Assembly: GCA_019925095.2 (NCBI GenBank)
Contig: JAHHIN020000030.1
Span: 8,950,501-9,014,500, forward strand
Reading direction: 5' to 3'
Length of the DNA: 64,000 nt
From: Dendrolimus kikuchii
Taxonomy: Eukaryota; Arthropoda; Insecta; Lepidoptera; Lasiocampidae
Under the pieces are notes generated by a model. That model had not been told where the DNA came from. It did no database searches and was given only the letters and a program-made list of their open reading frames with translations. The first letter of the stretch is position 1, and each line of letters opens with the position of its first letter. A program made the position numbers and the translations under genes. Positions 41,156 through 54,522 of this stretch are shown piece after piece.

Positions 41156-44100
41156 ATGTCTCAAGGAAGGAGTTTCAAAGGTAAGCAAATCCAAAAGGAA
41201 TTAACTAAACAAAATGCGTATTTTCAAGTTGCAGTTTACTCGTATTATTATAGTTGATATGATTGAAGTTACTAACACCTAATTATCAACTAAACAGTTG
41301 TCTGTGAGGAAAGCCTCTTAAGTTTGCACATGTCTTGGATCTATGCTTTCCACATCCATTCCAACGACTTTGTGTTCGCCGGAATAAAAAGCATCAATAG
41401 CAAAGCTTAATACTACATTTATCAAAACGCAGTCTTTATATACTAAACTGTACATATTGTATAAGAGAATTTAACGATCAATCGTTATATTATTCAGTGA
41501 TTAAAAGGTCCTGTTCAAAGTTATAAAAATCAAGAATGGGTCGGCAAGTTTAAGTAACTTAGCTATATAAAAATAAGTAGGTAGAGGTGAATAGCAATTT
41601 AAACAGCCAGCTAACTGCACTTGTTAACAGAAATCATGGCTAAGTTGTCAGATACTTGGCAGACTGGCTAATGGTTGCAGAATAAAACCATAAACTGAAA
41701 GTTGATGGATTAGCCGTGACCTGCCTGTTGGTGAGATATTCCTCATTAGCCAAATAGCCATGAGATCATTTTTTAGACAGATAAAACGGCCATTAGCTGA
41801 ATTTTTGGATGGTTACCCACCATTATATAGTAATAACTAGTGGTTATGAATAAAAGTAAATTTTATTTGTGATTTACTTTTTTTTATACCCTTATTAGAC
41901 AATACTATAAAATCTCTCTGACCTGCCTATATAGGCAGTCATAGATAAAAAGGTGATAGTATAGTTGATATTGAAAACTGGTATTCATATGTAGAGGGTC
42001 GCAAAGTAAAGTAGAAAATGTTTAGGGCGCTACTGCGCTAATTTGTCTAAACTCTAGCAACTCCAATTAGAGATCAATAGTAATTTCGATACTTACTAGT
42101 AATTTTTAGTAAGACATCAAACATCTTCAAGTATCAAGTTGCTTTACTTACCATGTACACATTTTGTCAACATGCTTATGATGTTTACTTTAATACTAAT
42201 GACTTAAATTAAAGTCATAGGCATATAAGCAAGAGCTTTAACACCTTGTGATAGTTAACAGAGCAATTATTTGATTAAAAGAAGGTAAACTAACAAATAC
42301 AAACCTATCATGTTATGTTGGCTGTTCTTTGGTAAATATTGTTGAATAAAATGAAAAGATTTTATGATTTTTTCACTGAACCTGACTACAGAGAAAATAG
42401 AATATTGTCAGAAGGCAAAAAATTTAGTTATCTTTCTAGACACTATATTCAGGTTATATTTAAATAACTAAGGGTGGCTCAACCACTTGATATAATTGGA
42501 CTGTAATCTTCAAACCAATTTTGCAAAAAACAAAAAATTATCATCCGAGTGACAAATTATATAGATACACTAGCTGATGCCCGCAACTTGGTCCACGTGG
42601 TGCGGTTTTTTAACTATCCCACGGGAACTCTTTAATTTTTCGGGATCAAAAGTATCCTATATGTTGACCAGGGATATAAGCTACCACCATACAAAATTTC
42701 ATTTACATCGGTCCAGTCATTTCGGAGATTATCCGGTACAAACAGACAGACAAACAGAGAAACAAAAAATTTGAATAAAATCTAAATTAATTATATTTCA
42801 CTTCTTACATCCCTCAACTCGGTTTTTAGTATTTTTTTTTCATTGTACAGAAATTCGACCTCTACTACAGTTTTATTATATGTATAGATTTGGAACAATC
42901 ACTTCTCAGCCTATTTTTCTACTTTTTCTTCACTATGTCGTTTCCATGTTGGCCTTCACAATGTCATCATATCCCTTGTACATAACCGAGTCAACGAAAA
43001 GGCTAGGATTGCCTTCTTTCCAACTTTAGGATTGGAACAAGATCTTTGTGAATATTTTTATGATTGTTGAAATATTAATTTACCTTTTCAGATCACTCAA
43101 CACTATGCCACATATGCAACATGATGGTACCAAAATCTTTTATATTTAAACATATGAAAAGTTCTTTTCATATTAACAATGTTCAAATTATAGACAATAT
43201 TTTAGAAAGATCCAAACACTGCATTAAAGTTGAGACTAAATATGAAACTAAGTCTCATGTGGAATATGATGAGTTCTGTGATGTTTGTACTGTGAGCCAT
43301 AGCCATGTGCAAAAACTAAACCATAAAAGTTCTGATCAACACAGGAAGCTTATAGTTTATGCTAAAATATTGCCAAAAATATGTATTCTTTTCAAAGATT
43401 TTGCAAACAACTTAAATGTAATTGGTGAAATGAAAGAAATATTAAATGAAAAAGAATTAACACTAAGTAATGGGAATAGCAGTGAAGATATAATTACTTC
43501 TAATAATGTAAGTAAAGAAATATATCAAAACCTTAAAGATTCATATAGTGATGATATTGTTCTTGATAATGATGAACATGATGATAAAGATACGTTAACT
43601 TTTGAGGTGAGTAATGTGCGTATGAGAACAAGAAGAAATAAGGTAAAGGACTCCAAACCTAATAAACTAGCAGAAGAGATAGCAAATATAAACAATAAAA
43701 TATTCATCCAAAAAACCACTGAAACTGTTAATGAATTAAATAAAATAAATCCAAATGAAAGCGTAGTTGAAACAAGACCTGCTGACATTATATATTGTCA
43801 AATATGTGATACTCATATAACTTTTAAAAGATCAAACTATATGGCTAGGAACAAGAGCAAGCAATTAAATGTACCACAACAGGCATCTAAGTCCAAACAA
43901 GGTAAAGAGAAGAGATCCGAGCTTTGCAATCATATGGATACACATTGCAAGTCACCGCAACATAAAAAGAAAGTTTATGAGAAAGTATTAACTAAAACTC
44001 ACTACAACACATATGTTATAGATACATTAAATAATGGAGTTAAGCAATGCACAATTTGTAAAATTGTTTTTGATGTTAACAAAATTATAGAACATGTAGA

Positions 44101-44536
44101 AAGTGCAGAGCACATAGATAAATATAAGCAAATGTTACAATATTGTAACATTATTAAAGTTGGCAATGATTATTTCTGTCCTACATGTGACATTTTTGAG
44201 CATGATGTTGTAGAACATGTTACAGAGAAACATAAAACTCCATTTTTGTATTCCTATGAAATGTTTTGTGATGTATGTAGGATTAGAGTTCCAAAAAGCA
44301 ATATAACATTGCATAACAAAGGTAAGCTTCATCTTGATAATTTGAAAGGAAAGAAAGAAAAACCCTTTATACATATAAATATGTATGTAGAAGATATAGA
44401 TAGATTCAAAGACTTTATTGCAGTGGAAAAGTTAGGATTGAAATGTAAGATTTGTAATGTTTTATTTTACGAAGCAGCACTACTTATGAAACATTTGAAG
44501 AGTTATCCACACTATCGCCATTTTAAAAAGTTTTAA
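41156..44536 (+). CDS. Multi-C2H2 zinc-finger protein, two exons
   Basis: Exon 1 is 41156-41180 (MSQGRSFK plus one base) and exon 2 is 43092-44536. The GT-AG junction restores frame, giving 489 residues. I count about seven Cys2His2 modules with the H-x5-H spacing seen in U1-like fingers, among them CHICNMMVPKSF...KHMKSSFH, CDVCTVSHSHVQKLNHKSSDQH (residues about 60-80), CTICKIVF...HVESAEH, CPTCDIF...HVTEKH, CDVCRIRVPKSN...HNKGKLH and CKICNVLF...HLKSYPH at the C-terminus. A low-complexity, charged middle separates fingers 2 and 3. Such fingers bind nucleic acid, so a nuclear role is likely, but I cannot name the protein. The start is supported because the spliced codons complete the first finger. 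Intron 1 (1.9 kb) holds a foldback MITE and a SINE. Confidence 0.82.
41578..41828. mobile_element. Foldback MITE related to that at 20.6 kb, in the zinc-finger gene intron
   Basis: It begins near gtagaggtgaatagca and ends ggatggttacccaccattat, an imperfect inverted pair like the ends of 20635-21239. Internal 'agccagctaac', 'cattagccaaatagcca' and 'ggccattagctga' match its sub-terminal motifs. Confidence 0.48.
42568..42785 (+). repeat. SINE-like short repeat (family T) in the zinc-finger gene intron
   Basis: 'actagctgatgcccgcaact' at the head, 'cgggatcaaaagtatcctat' in the middle and 'catcggtccagtcatttcgg...aaacagacagacaaac' at the end. It has the same layout as 6844-7078 and 44643-44812. Confidence 0.58.
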
Positions 44537-44642
44537 TCATGGTATTGAAATCATATAATGAATATAGGTGTAAAATATTGTAATACAATAATTACACATG
44601 TCAGTGAACACATTATTGATGATTAGTATAAAACAAATATAT

Positions 44643-44812
44643 GACTAGCTGTTGCCCGCGGCTTTGCTTGCATTGCTGTTATCCCATGGGAACCATACAT
44701 TTTTTTGGGACAATAATCTATCCCTGTACCAAATTTCATCTAGATACATATAGCCGTTCTGCCTAGATTGAGCAACAAACATCCATCCATACTTTCATTT
44801 TTATAATATGGA
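44643..44812 (+). repeat. SINE-like short repeat (family T) after the zinc-finger gene
   Basis: The head actagctgttgcccgcggct is followed by 'cccatgggaacc', 'ccaaatttcatctagatac' and a tail 'acaaacatccatccatac'. Confidence 0.58.
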
Positions 44813-44839
44813 CACCCCCATGCAATAATCCAGTATTCG

Positions 44840-45131
44840 AAAGATCTTACCTTACCGGTCGGGTGGTGTTTAGTAAGAGGCGACAAAACAACCCACAGCC
44901 AGGTGGTAGGGCATTTGCCCGACTGGATGGCTACCACCCCGGGTCTAGAGTATGCTGCCATAACAACCTTGAGTTATGTTCCGGCATTAGTGACCAGATT
45001 CCAGTCTCCCTTAAGAGAGCAGCAGCGCATTTGTAGCACCTTTGGTGTTGCAGATGTCCATAGGCAATGGTAACCCCTTGCCATTAAGTGGGCCGTCTGC
45101 CTGTATGCTGAACACATGCAATAAAAAAAAG
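44840..45131 (+). repeat. SINE-like repeat, family S
   Basis: Contains agtaagaggcgacaaaacaa, then 'accttgagttatgttccggc', and ends 'acacatgcaataaaaaaa'. Near-identical to 39558-39867. Confidence 0.62.
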
Positions 45132-47480
45132 AAGATTTAAATTTTACCCGAAATAATTTGTTTGGCATAAGAAAAGTTCCATACAGAAAAAAATATGTGG
45201 AGGATATTTTTCATAAGTAATATATAGTAGGAAACATCTGAAAAGTTTACATAAGTCACAGATGTTAAATTTGGTCTAACATATTTTTTTCAGTAATATT
45301 ATATTTAGGGGGTAAAAGTACGCAGGCATTCACATTCGATATTAAGTGTAGAAGTATAGATTGGCATGTATTAATTAACCTGACTAATTACAAATGCGCA
45401 TGTGAGTATGTTTGTTTGTTACGTTTTCACACCTTAATTACTACTCAACCGATTATCATGAACTTTTGCATACACATCGTCAGAAGTATAGAATAGGACA
45501 TAGGATACCTTTTATTCAGGAAAAGAATACAGTTCATGAGGGATAGAAATTAAAACCAAATAGATGTCGCAATAGTTGCAGCTTTTTTTGAAAATTCACT
45601 AACAAACAGACAAGGTTACCATGACAACGTGTTTCCTCAGGGTGGCATAGGTTACCCCAAAAATCTAATGTTCCCAATGGCCCGAGAAAAACCTGAATTA
45701 ATTGACAAAAAGTACATTAATGCAAGAGAAGCCCCAGGCAAAAGCTATAATTAACTTACAATAGTAGGGGGCGGACAGTGAAATCAATTGATATATTTTT
45801 TCTTGACTTAAGTATCACTGCCTCCATAGGTTTTTTTAGAGCATACAAAATGATAAGTTGCTAGAAAGTTGTGGTGGCTTTGGGCTAGCGCACACATTCC
45901 AAACTCAAAGGATGTTGTGACGGACCCAACGTTGTCAAAAGGTGGGGTTTGATATAAAAATACGATTAAAACCATATATGTAAATAAAATAATCAAAATT
46001 TCAATTAAAGACATTGATTACATGTGAGAAGTGTGTATTTTATTGAACATATTAAATTACAGCGAGCAATTTATTGAATATATTAAATTACATATTCAAT
46101 CAATCGAATATTGATTAATAAAATGATAATGACATTCTTTTTATATATTAAAATTAAAATAAGAATAATGACATCTGGCGTCATTAACTTGGTTAATTCG
46201 TATAAATCGTTGTCAGACATTCTTCATTTTCATGTAGTTTTAGCATGCGATAATAGATGGCGCTGAAACAAAAATATGTTAACATAGGGGCGTTGCATTT
46301 TGAAATTCTAATTTTCTTCGGAAATTCAGAGATTAGGGCATGCAAAATGCATTAGAAATAACCACAAGCATCTAATCTATGGTGAATTAACAAAATATGT
46401 TACCCTTATTATGTTGGGAATGCAGGATTCATTGATTAGTGTAGAAGTCAAAACACATTTTTGAAAAATAGCTAACACTAGGGTTTTCTTCTTATTTGCT
46501 GAATATACACTTCAGTATATGTTTGTGGAGAGCGTGTCGTTCTTGGGTTCCATAATGAAATATGTGTTTTGCATTTGATAACAAGTTCAAAGAACAAAAG
46601 CATATCTCTGGAAAAATAGACAATTATGTTATGAGATCAAAATATGAATAAAGTTTACACACTAGAGTAAGTAGTTAGTGATTTGCAGACGTTAGATAAC
46701 ATGTATATCGTAGTATAATTAACAAATTTTAGAAATGTTAGAGAATGAATAAGTAATTGGTAAAAACAGAAATGTGATTTAGAAGGGAAAATTCACAGAA
46801 ACGATTTAAGTCATTTTACCTTGTTAACACGGAGCTAAGAGTTAAGAAACTTATGAATAGATATGCTAGATTAATGTAGAAGAAGTAACATCACTTGCAA
46901 AAAACCGATTAGAATTGGAAATTTAAAGATAAAAGGAATAAACTAAAATAAGTTAGCCAATAACACCTCACAATAAAGATGAGAAATTATCAATATAGGT
47001 TTATAAGTATACAATTAGTTATTACAATTAAAAATATAAATTTATGTACACAAATTAGTAATTAAATATTAAAAGTTCTATGATGAATGTAATTAGGAAA
47101 TGAATAAATATGTGAAGTCGGAAATAATTAAATAAAAGAGGGTAGTTTTGAAAAATAAGAAATTAGAATTTTATAGTTAATTTACGTTATTGAAGAAATA
47201 TACCTATTTTTTGATTAGATAAAATAGTTAAAATTTAAGTAATTAATAGTGCATAAAGTAATAAATGTCATAGGTAGGAAAACAAGAAATTATTGAAAGG
47301 AAAATACAAAATACGAATGCTAAGTAGGGGGCGCTTTTAGCCATGTCGGATTGTTTAATATGGAATATTTCGGTAATTATTAGAAATACGTATAAATATT
47401 TATATCAGAAGATAGCAAAATAGTTTAAAAAGGTTTTATTATAATATAATGATTCGAAGTTTCTAATTTTACAACATAAC
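45132..47480. other. AT-rich non-coding stretch
   Basis: 45395-45620 is a repeat common in Lepidoptera ('tgtttgtttgttacgttttcac...gaataggacataggat'). atagatggcgctgaaac at 46253 recalls the short repeat at 9.4 kb. 47321-47334 resembles a CTCF site. Nothing else is recognised. Confidence 0.4.
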
Positions 47481-48996
47481 ATGTAAAAAGCAATGCTGTT
47501 TTATGATTGGTTAAAAATAAGTGGTGCAAGTACGAGGGGGGTGCTTTTGGGGGGGAAAGATGATGCAATAGTAGGAAAGTTACGGGGACTGGTGAAAAAA
47601 AAATATAAATACCAAGGGATGGAGAAGAATCGGGACAGTCAACGTGATATTCTACTACCACGAAGTGCTGCTAGTCGGATACTAGCGCCCCCTAGTGGCC
47701 ATTCCTAGGGCGAAGCGCTGCCGCTCTGCGCTGTTAAATAATTATTAAATTAATTTAAAAATTAAATAATTTAATAGTGCTGCGTCGTCGAGGAGGCCTG
47801 CGGTAAAGTTAAATCATCTATATTTCGATTTAAAATAGAATAGCTAGGTGATTCAATCAGGTTCTAATTAAATCAAAATCAAAAGTGTAATTTATAGTCG
47901 TGGTTAAGTAAATTTTAAAATGTAAGAAATTACGTGAGTTCATGCGATTTTAATTAATAAACGATTGTTTAATTTGATTTAAAATCATATAAACGGCTCG
48001 TGTAATATTATTTCTAAATTCTTGTTCGTTACCAAATTAATACGGGAAATAATGTAATATTTTAATATAATCATAAGACGTCGCGTTAAATAAAGTCTAC
48101 CTTCTTTTAAATCATCGAAAAATAAATACATCGATTCGCTAAATGAAACGACGATGAATTTATTAAAAATATTCAAAAATAAATTTACCTTCTTATTTTG
48201 ATACAAAAAAGGAGGAAATAAAATTATACAAGAAATTAAACGATATAAAATCCAATTTAAAATATACAATTTTAAGAGATGGTTAGTTTAGGGAATTTAA
48301 TATTTTTAAGTTTTATAAAGCAATCATTTCGGTTAAGTTATAATAAAATTTGATGTAAAATTAATACAGGTCTGTATAACATAAACTAATAAATTATTTC
48401 CTGCAAGACACGTCTGATGCAACAAATTTAGTGTAACAAATGTAGAATAAAAGGGGTATTGATTTGTTTTAAATATTGTTAAATTACGTTAGATTGCTTA
48501 AAAATAAAACAATGATATATTTGTGGAGCCGTTACGTGTAAATTAATCCTGGTATTGTAGGCTTGATTGAATCTGTAAATTAGTAATTTGTGATCTGCGT
48601 ATAGATGGTAGAATACCTAGTGTCGGGAGGTATCTTAGTGTAGGAGACCAGTGCCGTGGGTCTAATAGGATATTTTGTGTTAGAATCTCCAAGGACTAAT
48701 GTAAGTCGGGACAGGAGCTCCCGACTTCAGTGAGTTTTTGAACAAATTGACAAGGATTCTCAAGTTATATTTAATTTATGCATTTATTGTTTTGCTGAAG
48801 GGTTTTATAATGTGCACTATGTATATACCTATGACCAAAATACATGTTATTCAGAATTTAAATGTGATCAATATTATATATATCAGTCGGTTGTAATGTA
48901 GGTAGGGCGGATAAGATGTGTGATTTAGGCGTTATTTATAAGTAGGTAGGCGGTTATAAGGTTAATGTAGTAAATAGAAATTACAGAGAGTGTCAT
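47481..48996. other. Non-coding stretch with a promoter-like block
   Basis: 47500-47730 is GC-richer and contains a candidate TATA (aaaatataaatacc at 47599-47612) and a close CTCF-type match at 47685-47698. It could be an LTR or host regulatory DNA; no partner LTR is found. The rest is AT-rich and empty. Confidence 0.35.
47685..47698 (-). promoter_or_regulatory. Candidate CTCF-type site
   Basis: The minus strand reads CCACTAGGGGGCGC, which fits the widely used CTCF consensus at every position. Insects have CTCF, but occupancy cannot be judged from sequence. Confidence 0.35.
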
Positions 48997-49320
48997 CAGA
49001 TTAACGGAAATTAAGTTTAGGGGTATACATACGCCTTAGATATAGACACTAGACCTGTTATTTGGGCTAGGAAACAAGTTTTTAGGGTCCACCAACAAGT
49101 TTTGAATGAATAATGGGAAAAATAAAAATACGTTTGATAAACAAGGTTATGTCACTTTTGTTGAAAAAAAGTTGTGATTTGTGTTTAGGATTACATTTAC
49201 ACCTGATATATAAACACTAAAACTGTTTTTTAATTTAGTAAACAAGTTTTTAATTAGTTATTATAATTTTAAAGTTCATAATAATAAATCACAGTACTGT
49301 CACTTTTTTTACTTTACGAC
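48997..49320 (+). repeat. Dispersed repeat, uninterrupted copy
   Basis: It runs from 'agagtgtcatcagattaacg' to 'actttttttactttacgac' and matches, base for base with few changes, the sequence at 54029-54318 plus 59765-59819. It thus shows the empty site of the LINE insertion there. No TIR or frame is identified. Confidence 0.78.
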
Positions 49321-49659
49321 GACAATAGGCATAAGAAAGAAAAAAAATGTTAACTATTCGATATGTCAATAATATCGATTTTTAAATATGAAAATCATTT
49401 GATACGTCAATGAAATCGATTTTTAAATACTAAAATTGTTTTTTTAAATTATATATTGTGAGTTTGAATTAGTAGTATTTTCTAAACAATTTATTTTTAT
49501 TAAAAAAATCGATGTATAATTTGCTATAGTCTATTTGCCGCCTTTTTTATTCCATTTTAGATTTGAGTTAGGGATATCCTTAGTTTTTTTATAGCCACTA
49601 AGGTTGTCATCGAAAGTCGCGACCAGTGACTAAAATGGTGAGTTGGTTAGGTTGGGTTA

Positions 49660-49868
49660 GTCTTTAGACCAAAGCGCACGAGCCGAGCGAGCGAAGCGAG
49701 CGTGCCGCGGTAGCGGCCGGCGAGTGCCAGAACCGACTGGTCACCATTTATTTATTGATAACTATTTAAATGATGGTTACAAATCGGTTGTGACATTTGC
49801 TGACCACTGTCATGCCACACTCGCTTTGCTCGCTCGGCTTGTGGGCTTTAGTCTGCGTTTTTAGACTG
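49660..49868. mobile_element. GC-rich foldback element
   Basis: The arms at 49673-49704 (gccgagcgagcgaagcgagc core) and 49815-49847 (gctttgctcgctcggc core) are inverses. Outer pairs 'tctttagac' / 'gtttttagac' extend the fold. A related piece lies at 6640-6715. Confidence 0.5.
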
Positions 49869-50529
<661 letters not shown>

Positions 50530-50587
50530 ACTACATAGTTTAGTTATTTATATATGAACATATGCTACATGTATCCAAGTCCCATAA

Positions 50588-50830
50588 TTCTATTTTAATA
50601 GATTACTATGTATATAATTACATATCTACTGATACCCCACTTTATAAGTATTTATGTACTTGTAGATATATGCTACATGCATACATATTTTATAATACTA
50701 TTGAAGTTATATGCTTTAATGGGTTACTATGTATATAATTCAATATCTATTGATATCCTATTTTATAAATATTTGTGTGGATAAATGTTACATGCATACA
50801 TATTCCATAATACTATTGGATTTAATATTT
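50588..50830 (+). repeat. Two-copy tandem repeat of about 120 bp
   Basis: 'attactatgtatataatt...atatctactgata..c' to 'ctacatgcatacatatt..ataatactattg' is repeated at 50588-50712 and 50713-50830 with moderate divergence. Confidence 0.6.
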
Positions 50831-51490
50831 AATGATTTATGTGTATAAACCCTGCTTTACATGTTTAAGTATGTATACTACTTGCATGTAAGACTATTTA
50901 CAATAACATACAATAATCTATGGTACATTTGATATGTATTTACAATATATATTTTCTTTGACACATTACACTCAACAAATAAACTAGATTCACTGGTTGT
51001 GCTTCTGGTGAAGTGTGTTGAGGTTTTTAAGACATCGATGCCAATCGTAGTCCAACGTTAGACTCGCACAAAAGGCGTTTTACTATAGGGTTCCCAAGTC
51101 TGTGAGTTGATCTGAATCGGCCCTAGGCGAGCGATAACGAGATTTAGTGTATCTACCGTTGTACGTCATCAAAGTCGTTGGGTTCTTAGTGAATTGCTTT
51201 GATTTCGTATCGTTCCAGCATTGTTAAACAATGATTTGACTAGGAGCCTAACCAGTCGTAGGATAACTAGGCCTTCCTATGTTATGTCTGGTTTAGACTT
51301 CATGTCCTATGTCAGTTTAACATGTTGCGACACAGGGGTCGAATCTTTCAACCAAACAGAACTGTCAGCTTGTACTGATAGTCTAGGTATGTCCTCTTTG
51401 TGTTGGTATCCACTGAGGGCCCAATGTTGGCCTAAAAAGATTGTATAATCAACGATCGGTTCTTATGAGCTGAAACACATATATTACAGA
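50831..51490. other. Non-coding stretch left of the inverted-repeat array
   Basis: 51000-51450 is less AT-rich and may be an old element; no domain is recognised in its frames. Confidence 0.3.
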
Positions 51491-51494
51491 CTAA

Positions 51495-51908
51495 ACAGGT
51501 TGTGGTAAAATCCTCCAATATACCTGTCCGATATTTTTATATATACAAACTATACCAGGTGGTGGTGAAATTCCCCAGATTTACCTGCCGATTTAAATAC
51601 TATCGATTTAAGATCATATTCTTACATATATTATAAACTAAACAGGTGGTGGTAAAATCCTCCAATATACCTGTCCAATATTTTTATATATACAAGCTAA
51701 ACCAGGTGGTGGTGAAATTCCCCAGATTTACCTGTTGATCTAACTACTATTAAGATCATATACTTACATATATTACAAACTATACCAGGTGGTGGTGAAA
51801 ATCCCCGAATTTACCTGTTGATCTATCCATTATTGGTTTGATATATATTATATATTTACATATATCATAATATACACAGGTGGTGGTGAAATTCCCCAAA
51901 TTACCTGT
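51495..51908 (+). repeat. Array of six ACAGGT...ACCTGT inverted-repeat modules
   Basis: Six 33-34-bp modules of the form (a)cAGGTGGTGGTgaaattcccCAgattTACCTg lie at 51495-51527, 51555-51587, 51642-51674, 51702-51735, 51785-51818 and 51876-51908. Start-to-start spacings are 60, 87, 60, 83 and 91 bp, so the first four form two copies of a 147-bp dimer. Module ends are more conserved than the linkers ('ttacatatatta.aaact'). Confidence 0.75.
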
Positions 51909-52799
51909 CTGATCCGTCCTTATGGGTTCGAGATCTTATAATGAATAAATTTAATGATGTATGAAGTATTATCATACACAGTTGATTTATGCTTGAAGTA
52001 AATGAAACGTTCGAGTGGTTGTCTTATGACTTCCATTTTATCAGGCTTCAAATACACATATGCGAGCTGTTACACCGCTGAGTTGCATATATCAGCTTCT
52101 TTAGTCACGTAAGTCACAAATATTGTAGACTCATCTATTGATGTACGTTGACAAGCTGGCACTCCTAGGCGGATCATCGAAAGCTTCGCTCTCAGGTCTG
52201 CTTGCAGCCTCGAGAATATACCAAACTGCCTTTATGATATACGAATCCGAGCGTGGAATTACTAAAGCAATTATCAGCAGTAATATAATATTTTGGACGA
52301 GGGTTTCGAACCTTATCCTTGTATCCGTCCTAAACAATGGTGATGCCCTGTTTGTAGTGGACAGCCCTAAGCTGTTCGGGCGGTGGTTTCTTGGGAGACC
52401 TCTCACCATATTTTTATATATTTTATATAAAATATGAAGAGAGAAACAGTACCTCACAATTGTTCATCCAAAATATACTTTTATTCATTATACTATATCA
52501 ACTATATAACAACCTTCTATATAACATTATTATCCATATGCTATTTAACAATTATTTATATGTATGAGGAAAAAGAATATATATTTTATAATATTGCATA
52601 CGCGACCCGTAACAACACAATTCTAATTTTATTATTTATAATTTAATGTACTGTTCTTGCAGCCGTAACACTATGAGTTTTAGGATATTGTCAAAATTTA
52701 TACTTTACCCATGATTTATGTTATATGAGTATTATACTATATTATTTTGTCTTTATGTAGAATATAGTAATATTGACTTCTATTCATCTATAACACAAA
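51909..52799. other. Unassigned stretch, partly open on both strands
   Basis: 52131-52457 is open for about 100 codons on both strands. Neither translation (plus: LALLGGSSKASLSGLLAASR; minus: hydrophobic LVQNIILLLIIALVIP) shows a family I know. Downstream sequence is AT-rich. Confidence 0.3.
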
Positions 52800-52995
52800 T
52801 ATATTTTATATCTAATACTGCAGTGTAGGGCCAAAGTTCATATGTAATAGGTTTTCATCAGTATCTGTAATACATGTAGAAAATCCTGGTTGTTAAATGT
52901 ATATCTTATATCTAATATTGTAGTGTAGGGCCAAAGTTCTTATGTAATACGTTTTCATCAGTATTTTATATCGCATGTAGAAAATATTAAGGTTC
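52800..52995 (+). repeat. Two-copy tandem repeat of about 115 bp
   Basis: 'tatatctaatactgcagtgtagggccaaagttc.tatgtaatag.ttttcatcagtat' occurs at about 52807-52885 and again at 52908-52990. Confidence 0.65.
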
Positions 52996-54028
52996 ATGAA
53001 TATAAGTATCATAATAAGCAAATTAATATATGGATGTATAATAATTATTCTCTAAATTGGTTGTTAAATGAAGCTAATTATAGTAAGATTTTAATGGGGA
53101 TGTTACAATGTGGATTCGAATCTTGGTCAAAAAGCATGCACCACTGTAGTTTTCTGACATGTGTTATCATTACAATTACCATGTGCTAACATAGAATGAA
53201 AATCCTAATGAAACCTGCACACTGAGATAACTGATGTGTCAAACCTGCCAATCCACCTTGGAACTGGAACTGGTGGGTATACTGTTCCTTCCCCTATAAA
53301 TGGGAGGCCCAAGCCAAGTAGTGGGTATGTGTATCTTATTAAAAATTGTTAAGTGTCTGGAAGTAAGGAATTTAATAATGCTTTTTTTCTGAGTGGCAAA
53401 TTTTTTTTTTCTGTCATGATATAAAAGTGAGATTACAATATGTTATTTTACCTCCTGTTATTTTCTATGAAAATAATTTTAGAATTTATTGTTATGTTAC
53501 ATATCTCCCCATCAGTATAATGTTAAGTAAGTAGTAAGGTGGCTGGCCAAATGTCTTAAAATAATATCACTCATAAACCCAAGTGGAACTGTTATTCGAC
53601 CCACCTCTTGACATGGGTCGTTGTGAGCGTTGTGATCGAAAATGATGATATCATTGGTGACGTTTTCTCCATGACCGCGGTTGGTTTGTGGAACAGCAGA
53701 CGGAGCATTTTGGGCATTGTGAGCTACAAATGGAACGAGCTGCTATTATATATATCATATACGTTATGTCAATATTTTACTGTCAAAAACCATTAATAAC
53801 AATATAGTGTCACAAATAAAGCATTTAACACATTGCTACATCTTTATATGTGAAACGATCATTAACTATAACATTATCCCAGATGGAGCAGTTTGGTTAC
53901 TTAATGTGTTCACAACTCTATTGGGCAAGTGACTACTACATTTAATTTTAAAAGATTCTTTCATCTATAAGTTTTTTTATTTGAGGAGAAACTTTTGTAA
54001 CTTTCAACTTTTGGCTAAACTTTTGCAC
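52996..54028. other. Non-coding stretch with a MITE fragment
   Basis: 53580-53745 is a reverse-oriented fragment of the GTTCCATTAG-type MITE ('ttcgacccacctcttgacatgg', 'gggcattgtgagcta'). The 62-codon frame through it is not a gene. The rest is unassigned. Confidence 0.45.
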
Positions 54029-54318
54029 AGAGTGTCATCAGATTAACGGAAATTATGTTTAGGGGTATACATACGCCTTATATATAGACACTAGACCTGT
54101 TATTTGGGCTAGGAAACATGTTTTTAGGGTCCACCAACAAGTTTTGGATGAATAATGTGAAAAATAAAAATACGTTTGATAAACAAGGTTATGTCACTTT
54201 TGTTGAAAAAAAGTTTGATTTGTGTTTAGGATTACATTTACACCTGATATATAAACGCTAAAACTGTTCTTTAATTTAGTAAACAAGTTTTTAATTAGTT
54301 ATTATAATTTTAAAGTTC
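54029..54318 (+). repeat. Dispersed repeat, interrupted copy, left part
   Basis: It matches 48997 onward and breaks at attttaaagttc (54307-54318), the left target-site duplication of the I-type LINE. It resumes at 59765-59819. Confidence 0.78.
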
Positions 54319-54522
54319 TTCTTCTTCTTCTTTTTTTGGATTATGGCTCCAACGCAGTTTGCATTGATTTGGCCAATGTCACAGTAGGTGGTAAAATGTC
54401 AGGTGCATATAAGAGTATAAATGCGAAAAGAAAAATTTGGTCGGTGATCTTCCAAATCACTTTCTGAAATCCTGAGGACAACACAAAACATAGTGTTAGA
54501 CTAACTACATTAGAGATAGATG

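Noticed and set aside
49640..49662. ggttaggttgggttag as a telomere repeat
   Set aside because: Only three imperfect TTAGG-like units; too short for a telomeric tract.
53608..53796. A short plus frame
   Set aside because: It runs through a reversed fragment of the GTTCCATTAG-type MITE.
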